DNA of 50,476 nt from Gnomoniopsis sp. IMI 355080 (lineage: Eukaryota; Ascomycota; Sordariomycetes; Diaporthales; Gnomoniaceae): assembly GCA_027946555.1 (NCBI GenBank), contig JAPEVC010000250.1:1-50476 (forward strand). The letters run 5' to 3'. The position numbers were made by a program, and so were the translations under genes. How positions within the stretch are numbered: the first letter of the stretch is position 1; each line of letters begins with the position of its first letter. Below the pieces are notes generated by a model, which was not told where the DNA came from, did no database searches, and worked only from the letters and a program-made list of their open reading frames with translations. Positions 10,324-20,636 of the stretch are shown piece by piece.

Positions 10324-11517
10324 CTAAACATTGACAGCAAATTGAGAAGACATCGTTCTCTGTAATCGCTGAATGTGAATGTCCCGACAGTGGCCTTCGC
10401 CGCGTCGGCGTTTGTCCGATTTGAGCGCCAGGTATTGAGAAGTCAGACTCCTGACTTGGGAACTGAAGCTCTGAAAGCGCATATCAAACACAGCCTCCGA
10501 AAGACTAATATCGAGTTCCATCTCGGTTGTGTCGACGTTGCCAGTCTGAACCAACACTCGCGACTGCATCGCTTTCGGAAAGGCCAGTGCTGCGAATTCT
10601 TTGGCATCATTCCATCGTGACTTCTGGCTTAGAATATAACTCGCGTTGCCAGGCACCCCTCTAACATCAATGGCGGCAGCAACATGACACCTGGCAACGT
10701 CGTCAACGTGTACTGTGGCGCCAGCGAAAGGCCCGAATGTCTGCCCCAACAGCATCGCCAATACCATCGCATTGGTACCCTTCATACAACCAGCTGTGGT
10801 TGTGATCATGTCGTTACGACCGAGAACAAAAGACGGGTGCAAGTGGATCATGTCAAAAGCGGGACGCTCTCTCTCGTACCACGTCTCGGCAGCTTCGAGA
10901 GCCGCAATTTTGGAATTGGCGTAGGCCGCAAACTCTGAGTGATAGGGGCCAGGTGTGAATGGCACTCGGTCTGTTGGTTTTACGGACTTGTGTGATGGCA
11001 TAGGCTGCGTCCCCTCCATTTGGCTCACTGGAATCAAGGCGGCCATTGAAGAGGTAATGACGACTCTCCTTACTGAGCCACATCTGTCTGCGGCTTCTAA
11101 AAGGCTGACTGTGCCCTGCACGGCGGGCTTAATGAAGTAGGATTCCGCTAGATTGCAGTGTATGGGTGGTGTTTGTGACCCTGTCGCCAAAGGAGATGCG
11201 ATATGAATAACACTGGTGACATCGTCCATGGCTTTGTCGTATGCGCCATCTAGAGAGATGTCCGGAACAATGGTGAATGTGAGCTGTACGCTTTGACAAC
11301 ATGCGTCGTCGGACTGGTATGTTGGGCAGACTCCAAGGTTTAAAGCAGGGAGCTTGCGACACACTCGGCTGAATAAAAGGACTGCCTTTGCTTCTGACCT
11401 GACAGTAACGCGAACCCTCAGATTTGATCGCAAAGCGTGGACGAGAGTGCGAAAGCCGACGTGGCCAGTCGCCCCAGTTATGAGCGTAAGGCCTTTTGGT
11501 GACGATGCGGAGGCCAT
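10324..11517 (-). CDS. extended short-chain dehydrogenase/reductase (GRE2 / dihydroflavonol-reductase-like)
   Basis: NAD(P)H-dependent reductase of the extended SDR (epimerase/dehydratase) superfamily, 397 aa if unspliced. Seen: cofactor motif TGATGHVG near the N-terminus, the VIHIASP segment, the catalytic serine region VVITSSMAAL, and the catalytic pair Tyr199/Lys203 (YANSK). Fungal relatives reduce aldehydes, ketones or methylglyoxal; the substrate is not predictable. A 48-nt in-frame segment (11284-11331) that begins GTCTGC and ends TACAG interrupts a conserved region. It could be a small intron, which would give 381 aa. The start is the ATG at 11517, since upstream in-frame codons are not ATG. 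The gene is convergent with the lipoxygenase, with only 173 bp between their ends. Confidence 0.8.
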   Translation of the reverse strand: MASASSPKGLTLITGATGHVGFRTLVHALRSNLRVRVTVRSEAKAVLLFSRVCRKLPALNLGVCPTYQSDDACCQSVQLTFTIVPDISLDGAYDKAMDDVTSVIHIASPLATGSQTPPIHCNLAESYFIKPAVQGTVSLLEAADRCGSVRRVVITSSMAALIPVSQMEGTQPMPSHKSVKPTDRVPFTPGPYHSEFAAYANSKIAALEAAETWYERERPAFDMIHLHPSFVLGRNDMITTTAGCMKGTNAMVLAMLLGQTFGPFAGATVHVDDVARCHVAAAIDVRGVPGNASYILSQKSRWNDAKEFAALAFPKAMQSRVLVQTGNVDTTEMELDISLSEAVFDMRFQSFSSQVRSLTSQYLALKSDKRRRGEGHCRDIHIQRLQRTMSSQFAVNV

Positions 11518-13735
11518 GATGGTTTCTAATTTGGGATGTAGGGGCAATGTATGGTCAAATTGGATAAACTACAGTACTCTTGTAAGTGTGAATTGAAGAC
11601 TGTTGCTATACAGAGGGTAATAAATGACACAGACTCAATGAGTTGACTGTGAAGGGCTTCTTGTATAGTAATAAACTCAACAACTAGGTGGGGTTTTCCT
11701 AACGCATCGACCTAGATGTAGAGTACCAAGGAACCAAGCAGCCAAGTGAATGATTGTCGTCATGTGCCCGTGCAACCTCGCCGCGTGGGTGCGATACTGT
11801 ATGTGGACTAGATGCGGTGCTTTCGGAGCTTTGGGAGCTGCGCCTCTAGCCTCGCTATCATAACTGCAGGCGGGCCTTACCACAATGGCAAATTAATTAA
11901 TCAAGCCGATTCGCCCCATTATGCAGACGCAACGCGGCTGTGGCGTGAACAGTAAACCCCATTGCACACTTGCCCCGAAGCGTCGACGACTGTGTCTATG
12001 CCCACCCTCCGCAACACTGAGTCGCAGCCTACTAGAATTGCCTATCCGTCCCAAGCTTGGACACTAGGGACAAGGCCCAAGAGCTGCTAAGTCACTTGCA
12101 TCGTCAAAACTCGAGCTCGTCCCTAGTAGTTTTCTTGGATTGATAGCTTGGATGATGTGGAGGGGGGACTATCCAGGTGGGGAGACTGGTTCACATGCTC
12201 ACGACCCAATCTATTCGCCAGCAATTCCGGTTTAAAGTTTAAATTCATCCCAAAGTCCCAGCTATGCGGTCTAGGGTAATGCTTGAAATGGGGTGATCAT
12301 ACACCTTGACCATTCCAGGTCCGTGGGTCGGATTTGCTCGCGGGTGGCCAATAAATCCGAGCTATATGAGGGACCTTGGGGATGTATCGCTCCCATTGCG
12401 CAACAATGCATATCGTATAGTACCTACCTATGTAGGCAATATTGGAAGACACGATGGGGGCTCGCAAAGTACTTTATTTGAAATCCGTCTGGACTCTGCA
12501 CAGGTAACAGGCCTCGGGACTTCGGTCTCTTCCCTTGTTCAATACTCAGTACAGGCGGGGGCTTCGGCCTGATGGATCGCGTCCGAATATACATGCTCTA
12601 TTTCCTAAAGGAGTCCAGTCACGTTCTTAGCCCTGGCATGCAAGAGACCAGCGAATGTACCGAATGTACCGAAGCTACCGAAGCTACCGAAGCTCCCGAC
12701 GCTCCACATGCTTAAACGTATGCCCACTAACCGATTTAGACTAATGGTTCTGTCAATCTCTACTCGAACAAGTCATTGGCAAAGGAAAGGAGTTTGGCTA
12801 ATAACAAGGTGTGGGGTTGGAACGGTCTTCTTGCAAGCTAAGAGACAATGATTGTGCATTTCGGTGAGGGCGCGGATGTCCCAAATTCAGATGGCACCCT
12901 GAAGATCTACCTACCTAACGGCACTTTACTCACCTAGTGTCATGTAGATCTGCATCTTCCGAAAGAGACTTCACCTTATTTGTTTGTCTTGTCGGGGAGA
13001 ACTACTGTCTCAGGCTGTCATGATTGTTTGTATTCCAAAACGGCCAGCTCGTGACCATCAACTATGTAGCAAGTGTTCTTGGCCGCTATACCAGACGATA
13101 GTTTATAGCTAAGTTCCGTACCCACCAAAACCGCATGCACAGAATGCCCTCTTTGTGCTTTTACCACGAAAATCAAGCTCGAACCTTCCAAAGTGTTTTA
13201 CTAATAACATAGGGGAAAGAGGCTCAGAGAGAGCATTGCACTTACGTTGCCGTGGGGTCTACATGGGGACCAACACAAACCTACTATATATGTAGTATGT
13301 AAGTGTAAGAGACGGCGTTTGCGATACCATGAGAATTTCCCCGAATTGACATGCTAGGAGTTCAAATCTAACAAGAAGAGCAATATCAATTCATGTTTGT
13401 GCCCACTTGGTACACATTTGAAGTAGTTTACATGGATATTCTCATGAGTACGGAGTCCCTGTAGAGAGGGCAGGTCTATGTTCATCTTCCCTGGATGCAG
13501 AACAGCAATGTGCCAATTAGCCCCCGCACGGTGTTATTCATACTGACTCTTTACTAAACTATCTCCACTCAAAACAACGTCAAGCCTGCCTTTCGCAACG
13601 CCCCATCCATGATATCATTCAGCCCAGTCAAATTCTCAGCTTTGCGACCGTTAAAGCTTAACCACAGCAGCACGTTAGCTATCCTCAATCGCACAACTCG
13701 AGGCCGAGCTCCCACACATTCGAGCTATAACGACC
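11518..13735. other. intergenic, about 2.2 kb
   Basis: No supported gene. Short open frames (for example 12293-12572 plus) lack protein-like content. It holds a 9-bp tandem repeat at 12652-12703 and a near-palindromic CTACTATATATGTAG at about 13281-13296. Confidence 0.55.
12652..12703. repeat. short tandem repeat, 9-bp unit CGAA(T/G)(G/C)TAC
   Basis: About five consecutive diverged copies are seen: CGAATGTAC twice, CGAAGCTAC twice, then CGAAGCTCC and a decayed CGACGCTCC. The copies change in blocks, as expected from replication slippage followed by point mutation. Confidence 0.75.
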
Positions 13736-15679
13736 ATGGAAGAGTCGGATCCGCTACGGCTATTGCCATCAGAAATCATTCTCCATGTTCTCGAGTTCGC
13801 GCCTCCCTCGACCCTTGCTTCGCTAACAAGAGTTTCTCAAGCTTGGCATCAGTTTATCGATGTCGACCATCAGGATGCCATTTACGCCTCCCCCAGGAAG
13901 ACTCAATATCCCCGCGGTGCCAAAGATTTTGCCTTCCTGGACACCGCGTCTAGCTTCTCCAGATATTTCAGTGGTGTTTCATCCTGGAAAGATCTTTGCA
14001 AACGTCAGACTCTTCTCTCCAGAACTTGGGTAGCTGTGAAGCCTGAGACCCGAGAGTCCATCATTCAGGTTGGGCGCAGTCAAGTCTGGCGGTTCAAGCC
14101 CGACTTCAAGCGTCGTTTCTTCCTGTCCACGTCTCACAACGGCGGCTTTTATGTGACAGATATGGATACTGGTCGTATCATTTGGGAGCTTGAAAGCACT
14201 GAAGTACGACCTTTTGCACATCTAGAGTATCAGGACGGTACAGCGGTGTGGGACCGCTACGGTAATGCACTCGAAGTAGGTCGCTAGCTGATATCTTCCA
14301 TCATTTGAACCCTTGAATATGTACATCTGTAGTCCTTAAAAGACATACACAATTGCTTCTGTACAACTGTTGATACATATATTCTTCGTCAGGTCTGGAA
14401 GACGGACTTTGCCGACGGGGCCAGGGGCGAGTTCCGCAGAGTAGCCATTTTGGATCATGACTGTGAGACCAGAGGCTTTCAGCTGGCCTACAACACACTC
14501 TGTGTCGCCTCCTCCGAGGCCCAGGGGTTCGTCTACGACATGACACAGACGCCGCCCGTGCTCAAGACACACGTCAGCCTCCCAGAGGGCGCCATGGGCC
14601 ACGTATATCAAGACGCCGATGCTGTCTTGTTCTCCATGGCCGAGCGTGGCTTCTACTTCTACGAAAAGTCTACTGGGGAGTTTCTTGGAAGTTTGGATGG
14701 CATAGGCTGCAGGAAATACCGACATTTCAAGCATCCCCCAGTGCGATCCCCGTCGCTCTTCGACCCCGATCGTTTCGAGCCCAGACGCCCTGTATATCCT
14801 CCATCAAACCCGCGAACAGATCGCCTGACCCCTTTGAAGTTTGAACGGGGGCCTCTTTCTGGCGTGATCCAGACACCCATCGAAGAGGATGATTGGGGAG
14901 CTGGGATGATCGACGGCCATGTGTTCGTCGGGTTGTCCCGTGGAGGCAGGATACTAATTTGTCCAAACTGGCGAGAAGCACTGAAGAACAAGCAGAACAG
15001 CGACATACCACCAAACTGGACTATCATCGAGTGCGAAGACAACGGCGAGGGTTTCGACCTCGGTGGCTGGCTCTCGGTCAAAAATAACATGTTTCTCTGC
15101 GAGATGGTAGGGCGCATCCACATCATCTCCCTCGACGATAACGGCGAACTGTATCAGTCAGATGAGAGACCCAGCTGGTCCTTATCAACTGCGTCCTCAT
15201 CCGAGCTCAAGGTTCCCGTGAGCTTCATGGCTCTCTACGACGATTGCATCATGAGCACATTCTCTGTAAGTCCTCATTTGGAGCCGTAGTATTGCATGTG
15301 AATTCTATTAACGATAGATTTGCAGACCCTTGGCTGGGATTCTGAGGCGCAACGTGCGGATGATCAGCCGCTGCCTATTAGAAGGATATTTCCGACTAAG
15401 GCGATACGAGTCTTGAGTTTCGCACCAGGAATGGAAGACCATCGATCCCAATCTCAAGGTCTTTGGCACGCTTCCGATCCGCGACAATCTATCGATGCTC
15501 ATGGGCGCTCGTTAGGCCAATTCATGGATCTAATAGCGATCCTTGGAGGAAACATTGATGGTGTTGATGGAGATGAGTTGGTACTCGAAGGGGACGAAGA
15601 AACCGAGGTACACTTGCATTATGATGATGAAGAGGAGATTCTGGAAGATGACATAGATGAAGGCGACGTGCAAAGTTAG
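13736..15679 (+). CDS. F-box protein with beta-propeller-like body (three exons)
   Basis: Putative substrate-recognition subunit of an SCF ubiquitin ligase, 588 aa. Exons are 13736..14275, 14393..15265 and 15326..15679; introns have donors GTAGGT and GTAAGT and acceptors GTCAG and TGCAG. The F-box is at residues ~6-45 (LLPSEIILHVLEFAPPSTLA, then VSQAWHQFI). The body has repeated short strands such as GGFYVTDMDTGRIIWELES, AILDHDCETRGFQL and RGFYFYEKSTGEFLGSL, which look like quinoprotein or WD40-like blades rather than leucine-rich repeats. A Pro/Arg loop lies near the middle, and the C-terminus (~35 residues) is strongly acidic. The target is unknown. Confidence 0.75.
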
Positions 15680-16351
15680 CTGCCCAGGTGTGTTGGAGAC
15701 CAGAGGCCGTCATCCGTCGCGTAGGATCCATTACAAACCCCGTCAATTAAGACCCCGGCCTCAAGCTTGGATGGCATTGAATAGGTGATCAAACTACGTT
15801 TAGCTCAATGTCTTTGTGGTGATGATGAACTATGGGACGCGGGAAAGTCGACCCCACATTATAGGACAAAAGAGAGAGAAGACCGCATAGAGACGGATTA
15901 ACGACATAGCTCTCCCGTCAGCCACAGTCGCAATCGATGTCGACATCATTCCACTAGCAAATGCATGTTATATATGCGAACCGTCCCGTTTATTCAACGA
16001 AAGAAGTACATGATAAACGTGAACTAATTCCTGGAGCAGCTAACGTGTGTGGTACCAACCCAGCGGATCTTAGCCTCTCCACCATAGCCGTCATTGGAAT
16101 GGAGCCGGGCTGAAAAAGCCATGAGCGCTAGCCTCTCACGTCGAGTTCAAGCCGGAGCAAAAGCCTCGTGGCCCTTGCCACTACGCAGCACACCTTTCAA
16201 GATGACGTCGAAGGGGATGAGTTATTGGCTTGGACATGGAAAATAAAGATTTCGCTGCTTCCGGTTATCAAAATAGAGAATGTGCCACACTGGGCTGCAT
16301 GTTTTTTTTACCACTCCTCAGTCCACACAACGCCTGAAGGCCCATTTCAAG
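15680..16351. other. intergenic, upstream of the aquaporin gene
   Basis: A TATATAT element lies at about 15969-15976, nearly 380 bp before the chosen aquaporin ATG. That would imply a long leader with several upstream ATGs, for example near 16203 and 16220. No separate gene is supported. Confidence 0.45.
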
Positions 16352-17352
16352 ATGTCGCCAAGAGATGCATGGAATCGACTCTCGAGGAGAGGGTCGTCAC
16401 CCGTCGAAGACGGCCACCATATCAGTAATATCCAGGCTCATCTTGTCGCGGCCACGGGCGAATTCGTTGGCACATTTTTCTTCTTGTATATGGCATATTC
16501 TGGTCAGCTCATGGTACTCAATCAGTACTCGAGCCTTGCGGTGGCTGGTGGTGCGAGCAGCGAGACAATCGTCTTCATTTCGCTCGTCTATGCCCTGTCA
16601 CTATTGGTAAATGCATGGGCATTTTATAGAATATCGGGCGGGCTTTTCAATCCTGCGGTGGGTTTCTTCTGTCGATCAATATCTGGTACGCATTCAGCTA
16701 TCTGACAATACTAAATTTGTATTAGGTGGCATTGGGCCTGGGATTAGCTGGGAAGTTATGCTGGCGTCGGATACTCTTCTTGATACCAACACAGCTGATC
16801 GCATCGATGGTTGCCGGTGGTCTCGTAGAAGCGATGTATACGGTTGATGTTTCCGTGATTGGCAACGTCAACACTATTCTCGTTTCGGGGACGTCGACTG
16901 CCCAGGGTCTCTTCATTGAAATGTTCCTTACCGCCCAGCTCGTCTTTGTCATCCTGATGTTGGCCGTGGAGAAATCCAAAGACACCTTCATGGCACCCAT
17001 TGGAATTGGATTGGCTCTGTTCGTAGCGGAATTGAGTGGCAAGTTTCTTCCTAATTCTCGACAAGAATTGTTGATCTACTCCCAGCACCCTGATGCTAAT
17101 AACAGACAAACAGGCGTATTTTTTACTGGTGGGTCGCTCAACCCAGCCCGTAGCTTTGGATGTGCCGTCGCTGCCAGGAGCTTCCCCAGTTACCACTGGA
17201 TCTATTGGCTTGGACCAGCGCTCGGAGCGTCATTGGCGGCCTTGTACTACCGCTTTGTGAAATGGGCACATTACGAAGAGGCGAATCCGGGACAGGATAG
17301 CACTGGAACGGACATTGAGGCAGGTAAGAATTCAAGAAATGCCGAGGTTTAG
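16352..17352 (+). CDS. aquaporin / MIP-family channel (three exons, last intron GC-AG)
   Basis: Membrane channel for water or small neutral solutes, 285 aa as modelled. Exons are 16352..16657, 16726..17038 and 17114..17352. Intron 1 (68 bp, GTGGGT...TTAG) falls right after the first NPA motif (Asn100-Pro101-Ala102). Intron 2 (75 bp) starts GCAAGT, ends CAAACAG and has a GCTAATAAC branch-like site; it lies just before the second motif, LNPARS (Asn216). Removing it joins AELSG to VFFTGGSLNPA, the expected family continuity. Six hydrophobic helices are visible. The spacing between the NPA motifs and the short loops fit an orthodox aquaporin more than a glycerol facilitator; this is inference. 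An in-frame upstream ATG at 16280 would add 24 residues. Confidence 0.85.
17039..17113 (+). other. candidate GC-AG intron of the aquaporin gene, 75 nt, stop-free
   Basis: The donor context is GTG|GCAAGT, matching the usual GC-donor consensus, and the acceptor is ACAAACAG. The length is a multiple of three and the reading frame has no stop, so retention would insert 25 residues just before the second NPA loop. Confidence 0.65.
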
Positions 17353-17855
17353 GACATGTCCAGGCGGATGACGTGCGGATTCGGGGGCGTTTTAGCGAGT
17401 ATTTGCTGTTTCCGCGAGAACTTTACGCATGCTTGTACATCGAATTGTATTCCAGTAAAAGCGGCATTGGCACCATTGCATCCAGGATCTGTTCGGCTAA
17501 TGAGATTTACGGGGTTCATAGCAGTGAGGCATATGTGGCCGACTGCGAGATGACCCCCATTGTCATACATAACCCCACGGAGATCGTGTCACATCACATA
17601 GCATCAATTTAAGAGGAAAAAAACTATGCTGGGAACAAGGAACAATTTTCCATCCAACACACAGCATATGATGCCCTGACGGAGGAATATTCAATCCATT
17701 TTTGACATCGTTGAAGCGAGTAGAACACCGAAACATCCATTCTTGAGTCCTACCTAAGAAAGTCATCGTCTAGGAAATAGACATAGGGAAGACACGAAAC
17801 TACCTGAATCACCTTGGCCCGTACTTTCAACGGCAATCGTACTACAGTAGGCGCC
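17353..17855. other. intergenic, between convergent aquaporin and AdoMetDC ends
   Basis: 3' flanking sequence shared by two genes that face each other. No gene or RNA is supported. Confidence 0.55.
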
Positions 17856-19427
17856 CTACACCTTGATCTCCCCGACTCTCGCCCCGCCAAAACCAACCCA
17901 GTCCTCCTTTTCAAAGAATCCAAACACCAAGTCGTAGTCCTCAAACTGGTGCACAATTCTGTCCACCCGCCGATACCCAGCAATAGCATCGGTACGCGAC
18001 TTCTTCAAAGCGAACGGATCAGGGGCGCGCGTGCCCTTGGCCTCGAACAGCGTGACAATGAATCGCCCCGGCTTGAAGATGCCCACCACATGTTCGATGA
18101 CCTCGCTGGTCTCGCGGCCGTTTTGTCCACCCGGGACATTCGTCTCGAAGGAGGCGAAGCTACAGTTCGGCTCGGGTGTGACGTGCACCGTGAAGTAGTG
18201 CGTGGCGCTTGCAGCCTTGCTGCCGTCCTCGTTCTCCTGTACGGGCGCCGGCACGACGGCATTGGCAGAAAAGCCGCAGGGCGAGAAGAGGTAGGCGTCG
18301 ATGCGCGCGTCGGGGTATTTGGACGACGGATAGAGCTCAGATAGCCCGCAGGTGTCAGAGACCACAGTGCCAAGAGCGTGCCCCTCAGTGGTGAGCTGCT
18401 CAATGTCGGTCATTGGAGTCTGCAGACCGTCAAGTCCAGCCCCGTTGTTGTCGAAGACATCAAATGTTTCTTCATTCTTCTCGAGAGAGGCGTCGCTTGA
18501 GGCCATGTGGGCTTCCGAGAGGTCGCCTAGATTGCCCACAGCGTCCTGTCTCGCCTCAGACGCCTGCAGAGGAACCCCACGCGCGACCGCACTCGCATGC
18601 GAGAGGTAAAACTGCTTGGCGTTTTCGGGATCCAGGTCCGTCATGAGAATCTCCAACGTCTCGTCGGGGGTATCGCTACCAGCTTGGATCTGCGGGAAGG
18701 CAGTCATGAGGCCGGTAGGGATTTTAGCAGTTGGTCGAGTCGGGCTATTGGTGCTCTTGCCGCTGTCGGGAGTGCGCGGTGGAGTAAACTGGCTGCTAGG
18801 GGTCGTGATGTAGAGGTACCAATGATCCCCATTCATCTTGCCCACCATGTAAGCGCTGCCGTGCTCGAACAACTTGTCCAGGAAGTTGAACTCGTCGTTC
18901 CAGTTTCGATGAGGTCCATGCTGCTTGCTGGGAAACAAGAAGTTCTTGCGACTGTAGAAGACACGGTACGGAGAAGCCAGGGCGTTTTCGTCCTTGATAT
19001 CTTCAGCGTTGTGGAACGGGAATCCAACGTCGACGGCGGCGATGCGCAATAGTCTCCGGAGGCCAAGCAGTAAAGTCGTAGTTCCGCAAGTCTTCAGAAT
19101 GAGCTTGTGCGGGAAGACGAACATGCTCGACTCGGATAGCAGGTAGGCGTCCATATGCTCAGAAGACACGACGGACAGCACCTTACAGTGGACTAGGTCG
19201 AGCATGCCCTCCCAGGTTTTGGAGGGGACGGACAGCAGTCCTTTCTCCTTGGTGCCATGGGGAAGCGCGGAGGGGCTGGGAGCGAACCAGACCTCCAGCA
19301 GCTTCTCCGGGCCCTCGAAAGCGTCGCTTGAGTCTAGATCCGCGGCGACATCGTGGTTGATTGTCAGATGAGGCGTACTCTCTGATGTCGACAAGACGTA
19401 GCTGTTGGGGACTTCAAGATCGACCAT
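17856..19427 (-). CDS. SPE2: S-adenosylmethionine decarboxylase proenzyme
   Basis: Makes decarboxylated AdoMet, the aminopropyl donor for spermidine and spermine synthesis. Single exon, 523 aa. The self-processing site is explicit: LLSES-SMF, where cleavage between Glu99 and Ser100 would generate the pyruvoyl cofactor on the alpha chain. Downstream are LKTCGTTTLL (Cys114, the conserved active-site cysteine) and FSPCGFSANA with YFTVHVTPEP, conserved beta-sheet segments. A Ser/Thr/Pro-rich insertion (~residues 210-260) and an acidic linker (~300-345) separate the halves, making it longer than the animal enzyme, as is common in fungi. The leader is unusual and is described separately. Regulation by polyamines at the mRNA or translation level is known in this family, but is not shown by the sequence itself. 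Confidence 0.95.
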   Translation of the reverse strand: MVDLEVPNSYVLSTSESTPHLTINHDVAADLDSSDAFEGPEKLLEVWFAPSPSALPHGTKEKGLLSVPSKTWEGMLDLVHCKVLSVVSSEHMDAYLLSESSMFVFPHKLILKTCGTTTLLLGLRRLLRIAAVDVGFPFHNAEDIKDENALASPYRVFYSRKNFLFPSKQHGPHRNWNDEFNFLDKLFEHGSAYMVGKMNGDHWYLYITTPSSQFTPPRTPDSGKSTNSPTRPTAKIPTGLMTAFPQIQAGSDTPDETLEILMTDLDPENAKQFYLSHASAVARGVPLQASEARQDAVGNLGDLSEAHMASSDASLEKNEETFDVFDNNGAGLDGLQTPMTDIEQLTTEGHALGTVVSDTCGLSELYPSSKYPDARIDAYLFSPCGFSANAVVPAPVQENEDGSKAASATHYFTVHVTPEPNCSFASFETNVPGGQNGRETSEVIEHVVGIFKPGRFIVTLFEAKGTRAPDPFALKKSRTDAIAGYRRVDRIVHQFEDYDLVFGFFEKEDWVGFGGARVGEIKV

Positions 19428-19869
19428 CTCCGTGAGATCTGCAGGGTCGCAGTGATCGATGGAAGAGTGGGAGCGCTGTCGAGGTTAGGGTCGGAGAAGA
19501 AGGGTCGAGGGCTGCGCAATAGGATGTCGATAGTGCGCGCAGGAGGAAGAGGGATTTCTTCCGCGGGACACTAACTGCCAGCTCAAACAGACCTTGCGGT
19601 GTCCGTTTGAGAGGGTAGGCCCACAGGACGGTGACCTCTTCGTAGTGCTGGCGGAGCCAGCTACAATGGGTCTATGTTGGAATTTGTCTAAACGTCTCAC
19701 GGATGGGACGTTAAGGAGGTCGAGTAGGGAGGGGGAGAAGGAAGACCTGCGACGACGGAATGGTGGGCTACTGGAGTGTCGTGTGCTTCGAGTTCGAGGC
19801 CGACGCCGATACCTGTACACGAGTATCGGTGGGAAAGGATGCGACTCGGAGAATGGAGACTCAGACACT
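19428..19869 (-). promoter_or_regulatory. ATG-free, pyrimidine-rich leader of the AdoMetDC gene
   Basis: Read in the sense of the gene, the 442 nt just before the start codon contain no ATG, although the opposite strand contains many. The sense strand is C/T-rich. Upstream ATG avoidance over such a length suggests a long transcribed leader under selection to let ribosomes scan through. The first upstream ATG begins a four-codon uORF at 19872. No intron is needed to explain the region. Confidence 0.5.
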
Positions 19870-19872
19870 CAT
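19861..19872 (-). promoter_or_regulatory. minimal upstream ORF (Met-Ser-Val-stop) before AdoMetDC
   Basis: ATG AGT GTC TGA on the sense strand, about 440 nt upstream of the main start and the closest ATG to it. Whether it is transcribed is unknown. Its initiation context is weak (T at -3). Confidence 0.3.
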
Positions 19873-20636
19873 CGAAAAGTTATGTCTGGCTCGATATCGG
19901 GTACCTGACAGGCGCGAGGGAAAGTAAAGTTAGACTAGCTGAAGACGCTTTGATGTCTTCTGCGATATTTGGTCGGGGGATTTTTGGAAAAATTCGAGAA
20001 GTTTGCGGTCAAAGGTCTTGGATGCTTCAGGGGAAAGCAGTAACCGGCTCTTGGTGGGGTTTCTTTTGGTTTCTTTTGGCTTTAGCCCTGGCCGTTGGAG
20101 CCCGATTACGTAGTTGGTATCGTCCGATAGTGAATATGTTAGCGTATCCCAGCGGACCTTAACACGTGTACTGACAGCGGCCCCAGGCACCGCTCGCCTG
20201 AGTCGCGCAAGGATCTCGATGCAAGTGGCTCTTCAAATGCGGTGAATGATCATCTGTATGCACGGAGTGATGCTCCTTATGCGTTGTTCTCATACTCTAC
20301 TGATGTCGATAACGTGGACTATGGCTGGCTTGGTCGTACGCCCTTCCTGCGACAGTCTCGCTGTAGGACAGTCTTGCAAGTGTTGCCATCGTGTTTACAC
20401 AGACTGCATAATTGTCAGGCTTCTTCCCTCTCAGCGGGAATGCTTCTGCTCGCTAGGGTTGCGCCGTTCAAACCGAAATCAACCTTGGTGAAAGCCATCA
20501 ATCAGTGCCCTTGACCCGGTCGTCCGATGGTGACTTCTCACCAGTCTCAGTGAAATCAACGGCGAATGCGCTGCGGCATTGGGGAGGCCCGCAGTTGTGT
20601 CGGGAGTTCTCGATTCGAGCAATCCGAGTTTCTCGT
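19873..20636. other. intergenic, between AdoMetDC and CFD1 (both minus strand)
   Basis: Probably holds the AdoMetDC promoter plus the CFD1 3' flank. A 90-codon open frame at 20242-20514 (+) has no recognisable content and is not called. Confidence 0.5.

Noticed and set aside
13340..13375. GTTCAAATC element resembling a tRNA T-loop
   Set aside because: No cloverleaf can be drawn with the flanking sequence.
19485..19868. 127-codon open frame in the AdoMetDC leader
   Set aside because: It begins with GTG rather than ATG and is Arg/Ser/Pro-rich from the pyrimidine-rich sequence; there is no ATG anywhere in this stretch of the strand.
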